From: CBFDBF01 sp050287725
GTDB lineage: Bacteria > Pseudomonadota > Gammaproteobacteria > Chromatiales > Chromatiaceae
Assembly: GCA_050287725.1 (NCBI GenBank)
Contig: JBNKCL010000065.1
Location: 1 to 64,000 of the forward strand
Length of the DNA stretch: 64,000 bases
Direction: 5' to 3'
Made by a program: the position numbers and the translations under genes. Numbering within the stretch: the first letter of the stretch is position 1; every line of letters begins with the position of its first letter. The notes under the pieces were generated by a model. It had not been told where the DNA came from. It ran no database searches and worked only from the letters and a program-made list of their open reading frames with translations. Below, one piece after another: positions 17,472 through 25,992 of this stretch.

Positions 17472-18047
17472 CTATTCCTCGGGACCGAAACAGTTTTGAT
17501 AATCGACGCATACTTCGCAACTCGGTGCGCGACAGGTGTAAATTCCCTCCGCCTCGCAGAGTTGCTTGTACAGAAACTTCTTCCACTTCATGTCCTTCAC
17601 GTTACGGTCGGCCAGCGGGCCAAAATTTTCATGCATCAGGCGGGAGAGGTCGGCCCGGCTCCAAAGCCCCAGATCCTGCCACAGATGATCGTTACCCATA
17701 CAGCCGGCGATTACGATCTCTGTCAGCCAGGTTTCGTGTGCATCGTCACCGCTGCGGTTCTGCAGGAGCAGTTTTCGCAGGTCCGCCATCTCTTCCCAGC
17801 GCTGTGGGTCGGGCCACTCTTCACTGCCGGTCAGACCGTCCGGGCCGACCGCCGGAAAATGGTGTTGCAGCATGCGCCGAAACTCGAAGGCGGACAGTCC
17901 CAGATAGGCCGGCAGGGCGCCACAGCCAAGAGACCAGGAGGCGAGCATACGGGCCAACAGATCCGTGGTGCGGAGGCTGCGGCTGTCCAACATCAGCCAC
18001 TGATAGACCTCTTCCGGAGTCTCTTGTAATGCGATCAGACTTAACAC
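17472..18047 (-). CDS. nifQ: Nitrogen fixation protein NifQ
   Basis: The 191-residue protein ends with the NifQ signature C-x4-C-x2-C-x5-C (CRAPSCEVCVDYQNC), which holds a Mo-Fe-S cluster. NifQ donates molybdenum for FeMo-cofactor synthesis on NifEN/NifH. The start is GTG 18047, since an in-frame stop lies just upstream. It follows the nifB-ferredoxin pair by 15 bases, matching the common nifB-fdx-nifQ order. Confidence 0.9.
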   Translation of the reverse strand: MLSLIALQETPEEVYQWLMLDSRSLRTTDLLARMLASWSLGCGALPAYLGLSAFEFRRMLQHHFPAVGPDGLTGSEEWPDPQRWEEMADLRKLLLQNRSGDDAHETWLTEIVIAGCMGNDHLWQDLGLWSRADLSRLMHENFGPLADRNVKDMKWKKFLYKQLCEAEGIYTCRAPSCEVCVDYQNCFGPEE

Positions 18048-18062
18048 CGTTTCATCTCATTG

Positions 18063-18341
18063 TCAGCGTGCCCGAATCTCTGCCATGGTTTCCCGCAGCC
18101 GCTCCGGCGGGATGCCGGTGAGAGAACCGGGAGGGTTAGCCGCGATCCCGGCAGGGTCGAGGATCGCACCCTCGATAGGGCAGATGCTGGCGCATTGCGG
18201 ATCGGCATGGTCGCCTGCGCATTCCGTGCACTTGCCGGCATCGATTTGGAAATGGGGTTGCGCCTCCCGGATCGCTCCGCTCGGACAGAGCGGGAGGCAG
18301 GCCCAACAGTTGACGCAGCTCTCAACGATTCGGTAGGCCAT
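18063..18341 (-). CDS. 2[4Fe-4S] ferredoxin, nifB-associated
   Basis: A 92-residue ferredoxin with one classical cluster motif (CVNCWACLPLCP) and a second with a longer spacer (CTECAGDHADPQCASICP), the FdxN-type pattern. It lies directly after nifB and probably supplies electrons to the NifB radical-SAM reaction or to nitrogenase. ATG 18341 was chosen because GGAGG precedes it; a GTG one codon upstream overlaps nothing and is possible. Confidence 0.88.
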   Translation of the reverse strand: MAYRIVESCVNCWACLPLCPSGAIREAQPHFQIDAGKCTECAGDHADPQCASICPIEGAILDPAGIAANPPGSLTGIPPERLRETMAEIRAR

Positions 18342-18344
18342 CAC

Positions 18345-19847
18345 TTACCCTCCACGCACGCTGATTTGCAGCGGGACCGGGAACGGCTCCCGCCGCGGCG
18401 TCTCGGTCGCAAGCAGTTCCGCATAGAGCGATGCTACCGCCTGTTCGATGGGCTGCAACGCATACTCCCCGTTGGGTTGTATACCGGACGCTTCCAGCAT
18501 CGCCCAAGGTTCGTAACCGATCTTGGAACACAACACCGCTTCACATCCGGTCAGGGCGTCGATGGTGCGCACCAGGGCATCCTTCGGTTCGCCGCATTGA
18601 TCGGGACCGTGGCAATATTGCGTGACCTTACGATGGCCGATGAAACGGACACCGGTAGGTGCGGCTTCGTAGATCAGGAACTCCTCCGCCTCCCCGAAGT
18701 GCTGGTTAATCAGACCCCCGCCGCCGGAGGCCACCGCCATCAGGATCGGGCGACCATGCGGTTGTGGATTTGCAACGGACGGTGGAGCGACCACTTGTTC
18801 GAAAGTAGCGGCCTGCCGAGCCTGGCGCTTTGCTTCGATCTCCGCATGCACCGCCGCCCGTCGTTTCATGGCTGCGGCGTAGTCGATCTCCATCGCTTCT
18901 ACCTTCTCCAGCGTGAATTCCGCATGCCGGTCCTCGCCCAGCATGCCCACCGCGTCCGCCCGGCATTGGCGGCAGTGGCGCATCATGTTCATATCGCCGG
19001 CGCATTTGTCCTGAAGCGCCTGAAGTTCCGCGTGGCTGGGCCCGCGCTGGCCCATGATGCCGTAGAAGGTGCCGTGTTCCGGTTCCGCGATCAGCGGCAT
19101 TACGTTATGCAGGAAGGCGCCCTTGGCCTTAACCACCTTGCTCACCTCTTCCAGATGCTGGTCGTTGACGCCCGGGATCATTACCGAGTTGACCTTGACC
19201 AGCACTCCGCGCTCCACCAGCATCTCCAGCCCCTTCTGCTGCTGCGCGATCAGGATTTCCGCCGCCTTGCGGCCCTTGATGCGCCGATGGTTCCAGAAGA
19301 TCCAGGGATAGATCTTGGCGCCCACGTCCGGGTCGACGCAGTTGATGGTGATGGTGACGTGTTCGATGTTGTGTTGGCAGAGTTGCTCTACCGCCTCGGG
19401 CAGTGCCAGTCCGTTGGTGGAGACGCAAAGTTTGATGTCCGGCGCCTTTTCGGTGAGCTGGCGGAAGGTTTCGAAGGTGCGTTCCGGATTGGCCAGCGGA
19501 TCGCCGGGACCGGCGATACCGAGCACCGTCATCTGTGGAATCGTGGCGGCCACCGCCAGCACTTTCTTCACCGCCTGATCCGGTGACAGCAGCTCGGAGA
19601 CCACGCCGGGGCGGGATTCGTTAGAGCAATCGTATTTGCGATTGCAGTAATGGCACTGGATGTTACAGGCCGGGGCCACCGCCACATGCATGCGTGCATA
19701 GTGCTGATGTGCCTGCTCGGAGAAGCAGGGATGGTTGTGCACCTTGGCGCGGATATGCTCCGGCAGGTGAGCGAGTTGGTCGCTACTGCCGCCGCAGCCG
19801 GAGGCGCTGCATCCCCTGGTGGTTTGGCCGACTACCTTCAATTGCAT
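18345..19847 (-). CDS. nifB: Nitrogenase cofactor biosynthesis protein NifB
   Basis: The 500-residue radical-SAM enzyme has CNIQCHYCNRKYDC (CxxxCxxC) near residues 60-73 and a C-terminal NifX-like domain (about 370-490, with GGGLINQHFGEAEEF). It fuses two 4Fe-4S clusters with an SAM-derived carbon to make NifB-co, the FeMo-co precursor. ATG 19847 has GGGAG at good spacing. A longer frame begins at TTG 19886, but that lies only about 10 bases from the predicted transcription start. A sigma-54 promoter and two NifA sites lie upstream. Confidence 0.95.
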   Translation of the reverse strand: MQLKVVGQTTRGCSASGCGGSSDQLAHLPEHIRAKVHNHPCFSEQAHQHYARMHVAVAPACNIQCHYCNRKYDCSNESRPGVVSELLSPDQAVKKVLAVAATIPQMTVLGIAGPGDPLANPERTFETFRQLTEKAPDIKLCVSTNGLALPEAVEQLCQHNIEHVTITINCVDPDVGAKIYPWIFWNHRRIKGRKAAEILIAQQQKGLEMLVERGVLVKVNSVMIPGVNDQHLEEVSKVVKAKGAFLHNVMPLIAEPEHGTFYGIMGQRGPSHAELQALQDKCAGDMNMMRHCRQCRADAVGMLGEDRHAEFTLEKVEAMEIDYAAAMKRRAAVHAEIEAKRQARQAATFEQVVAPPSVANPQPHGRPILMAVASGGGGLINQHFGEAEEFLIYEAAPTGVRFIGHRKVTQYCHGPDQCGEPKDALVRTIDALTGCEAVLCSKIGYEPWAMLEASGIQPNGEYALQPIEQAVASLYAELLATETPRREPFPVPLQISVRGG

Positions 19848-19906
19848 TCCTGGTTCTCCCGATCGGTGTCCCGGGGGGACTGACAAGCTGTTTGCATGAC
19901 CTCATC

Positions 19907-19921
19907 GCAAACCACATGCCA
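19907..19921 (-). promoter_or_regulatory. Sigma-54 promoter of nifB
   Basis: On the minus strand the sequence reads TGGCATG-TGGT-TTGC, with the invariant GG and GC separated by ten bases. The consensus is TGGCACG-N4-TTGCW. Transcription should start near 19896, leaving a leader of about 48 bases before ATG 19847. Confidence 0.8.
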
Positions 19922-19982
19922 ACTTTGCATTGTTCGTTATCTTATTGTTAATAAAGGGAATAATATTTGCTGAGTGTGGTGG

Positions 19983-19998
19983 TGTAGGGGATGCGACA
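19983..19998. promoter_or_regulatory. NifA upstream activator sequence, proximal
   Basis: TGT-N10-ACA (tgtaggggatgcgaca), an exact match to the NifA site consensus, centred about 94 bases upstream of the predicted nifB start. Confidence 0.7.
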
Positions 19999-20015
19999 AG
20001 CCCGATCCGACCGGT

Positions 20016-20031
20016 TGTTGGGGTTACGACA
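20016..20031. promoter_or_regulatory. NifA upstream activator sequence, distal
   Basis: A second exact TGT-N10-ACA (tgttggggttacgaca), 33 bases (about three helical turns) from the proximal site, so both would face the same side of the DNA. Confidence 0.65.
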
Positions 20032-20121
20032 GAGCCGCCGGGGCCGGGGTCTGCCGCAGGCGCAGTGGAGGGTATAGAATGATCCGGGTTCGCTGTTGCC
20101 TCACAGGGAGTTTTCTAGGGC

Positions 20122-20565
20122 ATGAAGAAACGACTCTACCGGTTGGCCGCCCTCTCAATCCTACTGGCCGGCTGTCACTCGGACGAGGAACTGAAGCCGT
20201 TCACCAGCGACGGCTGTTCGCTGTTTCCCGACGCCTCGCTGATCAGTTCCGATGACTGGTGCTCCTGCTGTTTTCAGCACGATCTCGCCTACTGGCGCGG
20301 CGGTACCGCCGAGGAGCGTAAGGCCGCGGATCAGCAGCTTCGAGACTGCGTGCAGGAAAAGACCGGTGACCGGGCGTTGGCAACCATGATGTACGACGGT
20401 GTGCGCTTCGGCGGCAGCCCCTATTTTTATAACTGGTATCGCTGGGGCTACGGCTGGAGCTATGACCGTAAATATCAGGTACTCACCTCCGAGGAAAAGG
20501 AACAGGCGGATCGGTTGGAGAAGGAGTATTTCTCCGGGAACCCCGAGCCGGTGTGTGCGAAATAG
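20122..20565 (+). CDS. Lipoprotein with phospholipase A2-like CCxxHD motif
   Basis: The 147-residue protein has a lipoprotein signal with lipobox LLAGC (Cys about 18). The mature part has SDGCSLFPDA and CCFQHDLAYWRGG; the C-C-x-x-H-D arrangement resembles the catalytic His-Asp of secreted phospholipase A2. Several conserved-looking Cys could form disulfides. It is divergent from nifB. Its promoter is not obvious, and the distal NifA site lies about 90 bases upstream of it. Lipase activity is inferred from the motif only. Confidence 0.65.
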   Translation: MKKRLYRLAALSILLAGCHSDEELKPFTSDGCSLFPDASLISSDDWCSCCFQHDLAYWRGGTAEERKAADQQLRDCVQEKTGDRALATMMYDGVRFGGSPYFYNWYRWGYGWSYDRKYQVLTSEEKEQADRLEKEYFSGNPEPVCAK

Positions 20566-20724
20566 CAAATTCGCGAAAAGGTTCGCAAATCATAGTGCGG
20601 GGTCCGGAATTCAAATGACCCGCTTGCGGTTTTGTTTCACTATACGATCGAACATGGATCGGATTCCCGGCCATATATACGTCCATTTTGGACAGATGAA
20701 TCAGCAACAAGGAGTAGGGGAAGA

Positions 20725-21594
20725 ATGAAGACGATCAGGGATCAGGTGAGAACGTTCGTAGTATTGCTGTTGGTTGCGCTGATCGCCGGATGCGCCTCCG
20801 TCCGTCCGCCGGCCGAAGACGTTTCCATGGTGAGCTCGGCGGACGGCAGTCCCATCGCATACGGGGTGGCAGGCGAAGGTGATATCACCGTCGTCTTCAT
20901 CCATTGCTGGACCTGCAACCATGAATTCTGGAGACCTCAGATCGACCACTTCTCCCGGGAGTATCGGGTCGTATGGCTGGATCTGGCCGGGCACGGCCGT
21001 TCCGGCAGCATGCGCGACGACTATACGATACAGGCCTTCGGGCAGGATGTGGCGGCGGTCATCAACCGGGTCGGCGGGGACCACATCATTCTGGTCGGTC
21101 ACTCCATGGGCGGACCGGTGGCGATCGAAGCGGCCAAGCTGTTGGGCGGCCGGGTGGTCGGGGTGGTCGGCGTCGATACCTTCTATACTCCGTTCGAGTG
21201 GCCGAAGTCAGAGGAACAAATCGAAGCGTTCGTAAAGCCTTTTAAGGATGACTTCAAAGGCACCTCGGAAAAACTGGTGCGCTCCATGTTTACGCCGAAT
21301 GCGGATCCGGCGGTGGTTGACTGGGTGGTGAAACAGATGGGAACGGCCGATCCGAAGTTGGGCGTGAGTGCCATGTATTCGATTTTTCGATGGAATGCGG
21401 AGAATAACCCGGACACCTTGAAACAGTACGCCGGAGTCCTTCGCAACATTAACGGTGCGCCCACCGGCAAGGAGGTCGAGCTGGATGAGAGTGTGATTCT
21501 GGTGCCTCATGTGGGCCACTTTATCGCACAGGCTAAACCCGACGAGTTTAACCGGATTCTGGACACCCTTATCGCGGAGTATCGGGCACATTAG
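20725..21594 (+). CDS. Alpha/beta hydrolase lipoprotein
   Basis: The 289-residue product begins with a lipoprotein signal (lipobox LIAGC) and has an alpha/beta hydrolase fold: oxyanion region VFIHCWTCNHEFW, DLAGHGRSG, nucleophile elbow VGHSMGG and the C-terminal catalytic-His candidate VPHVGHFI. ATG 20725 is preceded by GGAGTAGGGG. It probably hydrolyses an ester or amide at the cell envelope. It follows the PLA2-like lipoprotein by 159 bases in the same direction. Confidence 0.85.
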   Translation: MKTIRDQVRTFVVLLLVALIAGCASVRPPAEDVSMVSSADGSPIAYGVAGEGDITVVFIHCWTCNHEFWRPQIDHFSREYRVVWLDLAGHGRSGSMRDDYTIQAFGQDVAAVINRVGGDHIILVGHSMGGPVAIEAAKLLGGRVVGVVGVDTFYTPFEWPKSEEQIEAFVKPFKDDFKGTSEKLVRSMFTPNADPAVVDWVVKQMGTADPKLGVSAMYSIFRWNAENNPDTLKQYAGVLRNINGAPTGKEVELDESVILVPHVGHFIAQAKPDEFNRILDTLIAEYRAH

Positions 21595-21644
21595 CAGAAC
21601 CGGCGATATCGCCCGTTCTGTCGTCTGAATGATGATGCGTTGGA

Positions 21645-21665
21645 CCCTCTCCCAAAGGGAGAGGG
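21645..21665. terminator. Perfect 9-bp hairpin between convergent genes
   Basis: CCCTCTCCC-AAA-GGGAGAGGG. No T-run follows in either direction, so it may be a Rho-associated or generic palindromic repeat rather than a classical terminator. It lies between the hydrolase and chemotaxis genes. Confidence 0.4.
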
Positions 21666-21697
21666 CCGTGGCGTGGTGAAGGTGAACGGGGAGTTTT

Positions 21698-24052
21698 CTA
21701 TTCCCCGCTTTCGCGTTTTTTCCCGCTTACGTGGAATTGCCCAACCAGGTTCAAAAGCGTGTCTCCCAGGCGGGCAAGCATTTCGCTGGAGGCGGCCGTC
21801 TGCTCCGCACCGGATGCCGTGCTCTGCGCCGCCTGCGAGATCCTGTCCACGTTCTGACCGATCTCTTCGGTTACGACCGCTTGTTCCTCGCTGGCGCTGG
21901 CGATCTGGGTACTCATGTCCAGCAGGCGCTGCATGGCGCTCTCGATTTCCCTGAATGCATGCTGTGTCTGCTCGGACAGATCGGATGCGGTTTCGATATC
22001 AACATTGTTTTCCTGCAGCAGCTGCACCGTCTGGCCGCTACGCGACTGGAGTGATTCGATAATGGTTCGAATCTCTTCCGTGGACTCCTGAGTCTTCATG
22101 GCCAGGGTTCGCACCTCGTCCGCAACTACGGCGAAACCACGGCCGTGCTCTCCGGCCCGGGCCGCTTCGATTGCGGCGTTCAGCGCCAGCAGATTGGTTT
22201 GTTCCGCGATCCCGCGAATCACATCCAGCACGGTTCCGACCCGGGTGCTGTCGTTTTGCAATGCCGTAACCACTTCGTGGGAACGCTTTAGGCGGTTCGA
22301 GAGTTGCTGTACCGCGGCGGCGCTGTGCTCAACGATACTCTTGCCGTCATTGACCTGACCGCCGGCATGATTCGCCGCATCGGCGGTGGCATGGGTGTTC
22401 TTCGCCACCTCTCTTACGCTGGCGGTCATCTCCTCGATGGCTGTGGCCACCTGTTGGATTTCGTTCTGTTGCTGCTCGACATTCTGGCGGGTGTCATTGG
22501 TAACCATCGACAACTCTTCGGATGCCGTCGCCAATTCGTTGGTGGAGCCGCCGATCTGCTGCATGATTGAATCGAGCTTCTCTACGAACTGGTTGAAGGC
22601 GCGTGCAAGCTGTCCCAATTCATCCGATGCGCCGGCGTCCAGGCGTACCGTGAGATCGCCGGAACCGCTGGAGATGTCTTCCATTGACGTTACGATTCGT
22701 TCCAGCGGCCGCGACAACGCCAAACTGAACGACCATCCCAACGCCCCGCTGATCAGAAGCAGCACAACTGCGGTGGCAATGATGATGTATGTGATCTGGT
22801 CATGCAGGGCGATCGCATCGGCATAGGCTTCCGCCGCATCCACCTCGGCAAGAATGGCCCAACGTTGTCCATTGATATCAAGCGGCTTGTAGGCCGACAG
22901 CACGGGTACGCCGCGGTAGTCAGGGAAGGTGGCAAAGCCCGTTTCACCGTTTATCGCTTTCTCTGCGCCCGGTGAGCGGACGGTTTGCAGGCCGATTACC
23001 GTGCGCTTGGCCTCCATGGTCGCGAGGGTCGTGGCATCCTCCTTGCCGGACGACTTGAGTGCGGCCAGGAATCCCGATGGATCCTCAAGCCAGAAACGGC
23101 TCTGGCTGCGCATCTTGAAGTCGGAACCGACGAGATAGGTTTCTCCGCTATCGCCGAGACCCGACTCTTTCCATCTGCCGTCGCCGGTCATTACGCTGTT
23201 GATTTTGTCGATCGGCATCTGGAATGCGATGACACCGATGCGTTCACCATGATCGAAGATCGGGGCGGCGATGAAAGCGGCCGGATCCTGATACGAAGCG
23301 AGGTAGGGCGCAAAATCGGTCATGAAGGTTTTACCCTCATCCAGTTCCATGGCGCCGCGATAAGCAGCAGCCAGTCCGGAATCCGAAAAAGGCCCGGTCT
23401 TGAGGGAGGTTGAAAAATCCAGCTCCTTGAATACCGTGTATACGACATCGCCGGTCTTGGCGTCGATCAGGAAGATGTCGTAGTAACCGAAGCGCTGTTG
23501 CAGTTCCCGAAAGGCCGGGTGATAGAGGGCATGGAGTTTCGAATAGCTGGAGCCATCCGGACTCTCATTCAATTTGTCTTTTTCGCCAAGGGGATTGGGG
23601 TTGTTCAGGATATAGCGGAACTGCATCGGCACAGCCCCTTGCCCGAGATTGGAGAACATCTGATCCGTATCCGGCTGCTGGCCGCTGTTGTGTTTGGCAT
23701 ACTCGCTTGCGAAGGTGCTGGTGTAGTAACTTTTTAAAGCTTCCCGCTCTTGCGCGATATTGGCGGACACCTCACCTGTCAGGGCATGAAAGGCGGCCGC
23801 CATTTTATTCATGGCGTCGATGGTCATGCGGTCCTTGGCATGCACCAGTGCCTGATTGCTTATGGATTGGAAGTAGCCGGTGATCTGTGCCGCCCGGTTC
23901 TCACGGAGCGCCGTCAATTTGGATTGTGCCTGGCTTTGTAAGGCACTCTCGGCATGATCGACCGCGTTCCAACCGATCAGGATGCTGGCGAGGGTGGCGG
24001 GCACCAATGCCAGTAAGATGCTGCCGACTCTGAGTTTTGTCTTGATGCGCAT
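21698..24052 (-). CDS. Methyl-accepting chemotaxis protein
   Basis: The 784-residue receptor has an N-terminal helix, a large periplasmic sensor (about residues 30-405, Cache-like, with YDIFLIDAKTGDVVYTVFK), a second helix (about 415-440), a HAMP domain, and a signalling domain with the conserved hairpin EQTNLLALNAAIEAARAGEHGRGFAVVADEVR (shown by its ends at about residues 616-650). It feeds CheA/CheW. ATG 24052 has GAGG upstream. A sigma-28-like promoter lies about 220 bases upstream. Ligand unknown. Confidence 0.93.
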   Translation of the reverse strand: MRIKTKLRVGSILLALVPATLASILIGWNAVDHAESALQSQAQSKLTALRENRAAQITGYFQSISNQALVHAKDRMTIDAMNKMAAAFHALTGEVSANIAQEREALKSYYTSTFASEYAKHNSGQQPDTDQMFSNLGQGAVPMQFRYILNNPNPLGEKDKLNESPDGSSYSKLHALYHPAFRELQQRFGYYDIFLIDAKTGDVVYTVFKELDFSTSLKTGPFSDSGLAAAYRGAMELDEGKTFMTDFAPYLASYQDPAAFIAAPIFDHGERIGVIAFQMPIDKINSVMTGDGRWKESGLGDSGETYLVGSDFKMRSQSRFWLEDPSGFLAALKSSGKEDATTLATMEAKRTVIGLQTVRSPGAEKAINGETGFATFPDYRGVPVLSAYKPLDINGQRWAILAEVDAAEAYADAIALHDQITYIIIATAVVLLLISGALGWSFSLALSRPLERIVTSMEDISSGSGDLTVRLDAGASDELGQLARAFNQFVEKLDSIMQQIGGSTNELATASEELSMVTNDTRQNVEQQQNEIQQVATAIEEMTASVREVAKNTHATADAANHAGGQVNDGKSIVEHSAAAVQQLSNRLKRSHEVVTALQNDSTRVGTVLDVIRGIAEQTNLLALNAAIEAARAGEHGRGFAVVADEVRTLAMKTQESTEEIRTIIESLQSRSGQTVQLLQENNVDIETASDLSEQTQHAFREIESAMQRLLDMSTQIASASEEQAVVTEEIGQNVDRISQAAQSTASGAEQTAASSEMLARLGDTLLNLVGQFHVSGKKRESGE

Positions 24053-24430
24053 CGGATAAACCTCATGTTTTGAAGGTATTGGTAAGGCTCACCCTGAGCC
24101 GATCTCAGAACCGATCTGCTCTTGTATTACTGCCGCCTTCTCCAACTGCTCGATTCCCTTGCAGACTGCGCTTTCCGAAAGCACTTTGGCCGCCTGTGCG
24201 AGATATGTTCTGCGGCAATAACCGAAATAGCCCGGTACGGATTATTCGAAATATTGCGTTCCAGTTTTCATGGCGACATGACGCTCTGAAACTTTAGTAA
24301 ATCGTCAGAAAAAGCCGGGTATTTCAGGGGCATGCGAACAGCGGGGACCCCGCCGTAATGGCGCAGGGCGGCCGGAAGCGCTGCGCGCCCGGGGAGGGTG
24401 GGAGGCCGGAATGGGCCGGGCCGGTTGTTG
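24053..24430. other. Intergenic region between nifA and the chemotaxis receptor gene
   Basis: 378 bases. It contains the receptor's sigma-28-like promoter (24270-24296) and, nearer nifA, a GC-rich stretch with palindromic gcggggtccccgc near 24337, possibly involved in ending the nifLA transcript. No gene seen. Confidence 0.45.
24270..24296 (-). promoter_or_regulatory. Sigma-28-like promoter of the chemotaxis receptor
   Basis: On the minus strand TAAAGTTT (exact -35 consensus), 11 bases, then GTCGCCAT (four of eight matches to GCCGATAA). The upstream dinucleotide context TAC-TAAA is shared with the elements at 3571 and 4961. Confidence 0.45.
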
Positions 24431-25987
24431 TCAGATTTGGCGCACCTTGATGTTCAGGGTCTGGATGCGGTATCCGATCTGACGTGGGGTCATGCCGAGC
24501 AGGCGGGCCGCCTTGGCCTGCACCCAGCCTGCTTGTTCCAGTGCCGCGATGACACGATCCCGCTCATCCAGGTTGGGGTCGTCCAGGTCGAGGCTGCCGG
24601 GGCCGGCGGTGTCCGCCGAACCGCTTTCTGTCGGGCCGTTCGGAAGGCCGGTGAGGTTGATGGCTTTTTTGTCGATGCGGCCCTCTTCGCTCATCACCGC
24701 CGCCCGCTCCAGGCAGTTTTCCAGTTCCCGCACATTGCCCGGCCAGTCGTAGCGCATCAGTGCCCGGATGGCGTCGTCTTCCACCTCCAGTTCCCGCCCC
24801 TGATTGGCGGCGATTTTGGTGACCAGGAAGCGCACCAGGTCCGGGATATCCTCCCGCCGCTCCCGTAGCGGCGGGGTTTGGATCGGCATTACGTTGAGCC
24901 GGTAGTAGAGATCCTGCCGGAATCGGCTCTCCTTGACCGCCGTCTCCAGATCCTGATTGGTGGCGGCCACTACCCGTACGTCCACCTGGTGGGTTTTGGA
25001 GCCGCCGACCCGCTCGAACTCACCCTCCTGCAGCACCCGCAACAGCTTGGCCTGGAACGCGGGGCTGATTTCGCCGATCTCGTCCAGAAAGATGGTCCCG
25101 CCGTGTGCCTGCTCGAATCGCCCCTTGCGCTGGGTGACGGCGCCGGTGAAGGCCCCTTTTTCGTGTCCGAACAGTTCCGATTCCAGCAGGTTGTCCGGTA
25201 ACGCGGCGCAGTTGAGTTTGATGAACGGCCCGTTGGCGCGCGGCGAATTGTAGTGGATGGCGTTGGCGATCAGTTCCTTACCGGTGCCCGATTCGCCGCG
25301 AATCAGAACCGTGGTGTTCCACTTCGCCACCTGACGCACCTGTTCGAACACCAGTTGCATGCTACGGGTGTGGCCCACCATGTTGGAGAAGCCGTGTTCG
25401 CCGCGCACTTGGCGGCGCAACGAGTCGCGCTCGGTACGCAATGCCTGCTGCTCATCCTCCACGCGATTCGCCAGGCGCACGCTCTGGCCGATCAGGTTGG
25501 CCACCATCTCCAGAAACAACTTATGCCGGTCCAGCAGGTGGGTGCTGCCCACCGGCTGTGCGGCCAGTACCCCGGCGGTGTGATCCCCGATGGGGATCGG
25601 TACCCCGATAAACGGCAGATTCAGATCGTAGACCCGTAATCGGTCGAGGAACCGCTGTTCGTCCGAGATTCGTCGCAGTACCAGCGGTTCTCCGCTCTCC
25701 ATAATCATGCCCACCACGCCTTCGCCCGCTTTGTATCGCACGGTATTGAAAGGGGCGGGATTCTCGTGCAGTGCAGTGACCAGCAGGTCGCCGCTGCGTG
25801 TATCCAGTAAGCTGATCATACCGTGTTGCAGATTGCCCACGTCGCTCAGGATTTTGAGCACCTCCGTTAAGGTTTCCCGGAAATCGAGGGTGCGGCTCAA
25901 GACCTGGCTTACCTGATACAGGGTCTCGAGTTCGATCTCCATGACCGAACTGTTGGGGTTGTTCAGAAAATCGGAAGTTCTGCTCAT
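24431..25987 (-). CDS. nifA: Nif-specific transcriptional activator NifA
   Basis: The 518-residue protein has an N-terminal GAF domain (about residues 20-165), a sigma-54-interacting AAA+ domain with Walker A GESGTGKE (near 235) and the sigma-54 contact loop GAFTGA, and a C-terminal Fis-type helix-turn-helix (AAARLLGMTPRQIGYRI) that binds TGT-N10-ACA sites. The linker before the HTH lacks the Cys motif of oxygen-sensitive NifA proteins, which fits control by NifL. It starts five bases after nifL and is surely co-transcribed. Confidence 0.95.
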   Translation of the reverse strand: MSRTSDFLNNPNSSVMEIELETLYQVSQVLSRTLDFRETLTEVLKILSDVGNLQHGMISLLDTRSGDLLVTALHENPAPFNTVRYKAGEGVVGMIMESGEPLVLRRISDEQRFLDRLRVYDLNLPFIGVPIPIGDHTAGVLAAQPVGSTHLLDRHKLFLEMVANLIGQSVRLANRVEDEQQALRTERDSLRRQVRGEHGFSNMVGHTRSMQLVFEQVRQVAKWNTTVLIRGESGTGKELIANAIHYNSPRANGPFIKLNCAALPDNLLESELFGHEKGAFTGAVTQRKGRFEQAHGGTIFLDEIGEISPAFQAKLLRVLQEGEFERVGGSKTHQVDVRVVAATNQDLETAVKESRFRQDLYYRLNVMPIQTPPLRERREDIPDLVRFLVTKIAANQGRELEVEDDAIRALMRYDWPGNVRELENCLERAAVMSEEGRIDKKAINLTGLPNGPTESGSADTAGPGSLDLDDPNLDERDRVIAALEQAGWVQAKAARLLGMTPRQIGYRIQTLNIKVRQI

Positions 25988-25992
25988 ATCAC

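Noticed and set aside
18060..19586. Long plus-strand frame (508 codons) opposite nifB
   Set aside because: It is the complement of nifB, which has all family motifs; the frame shows no family resemblance and is an effect of GC-rich codon use.
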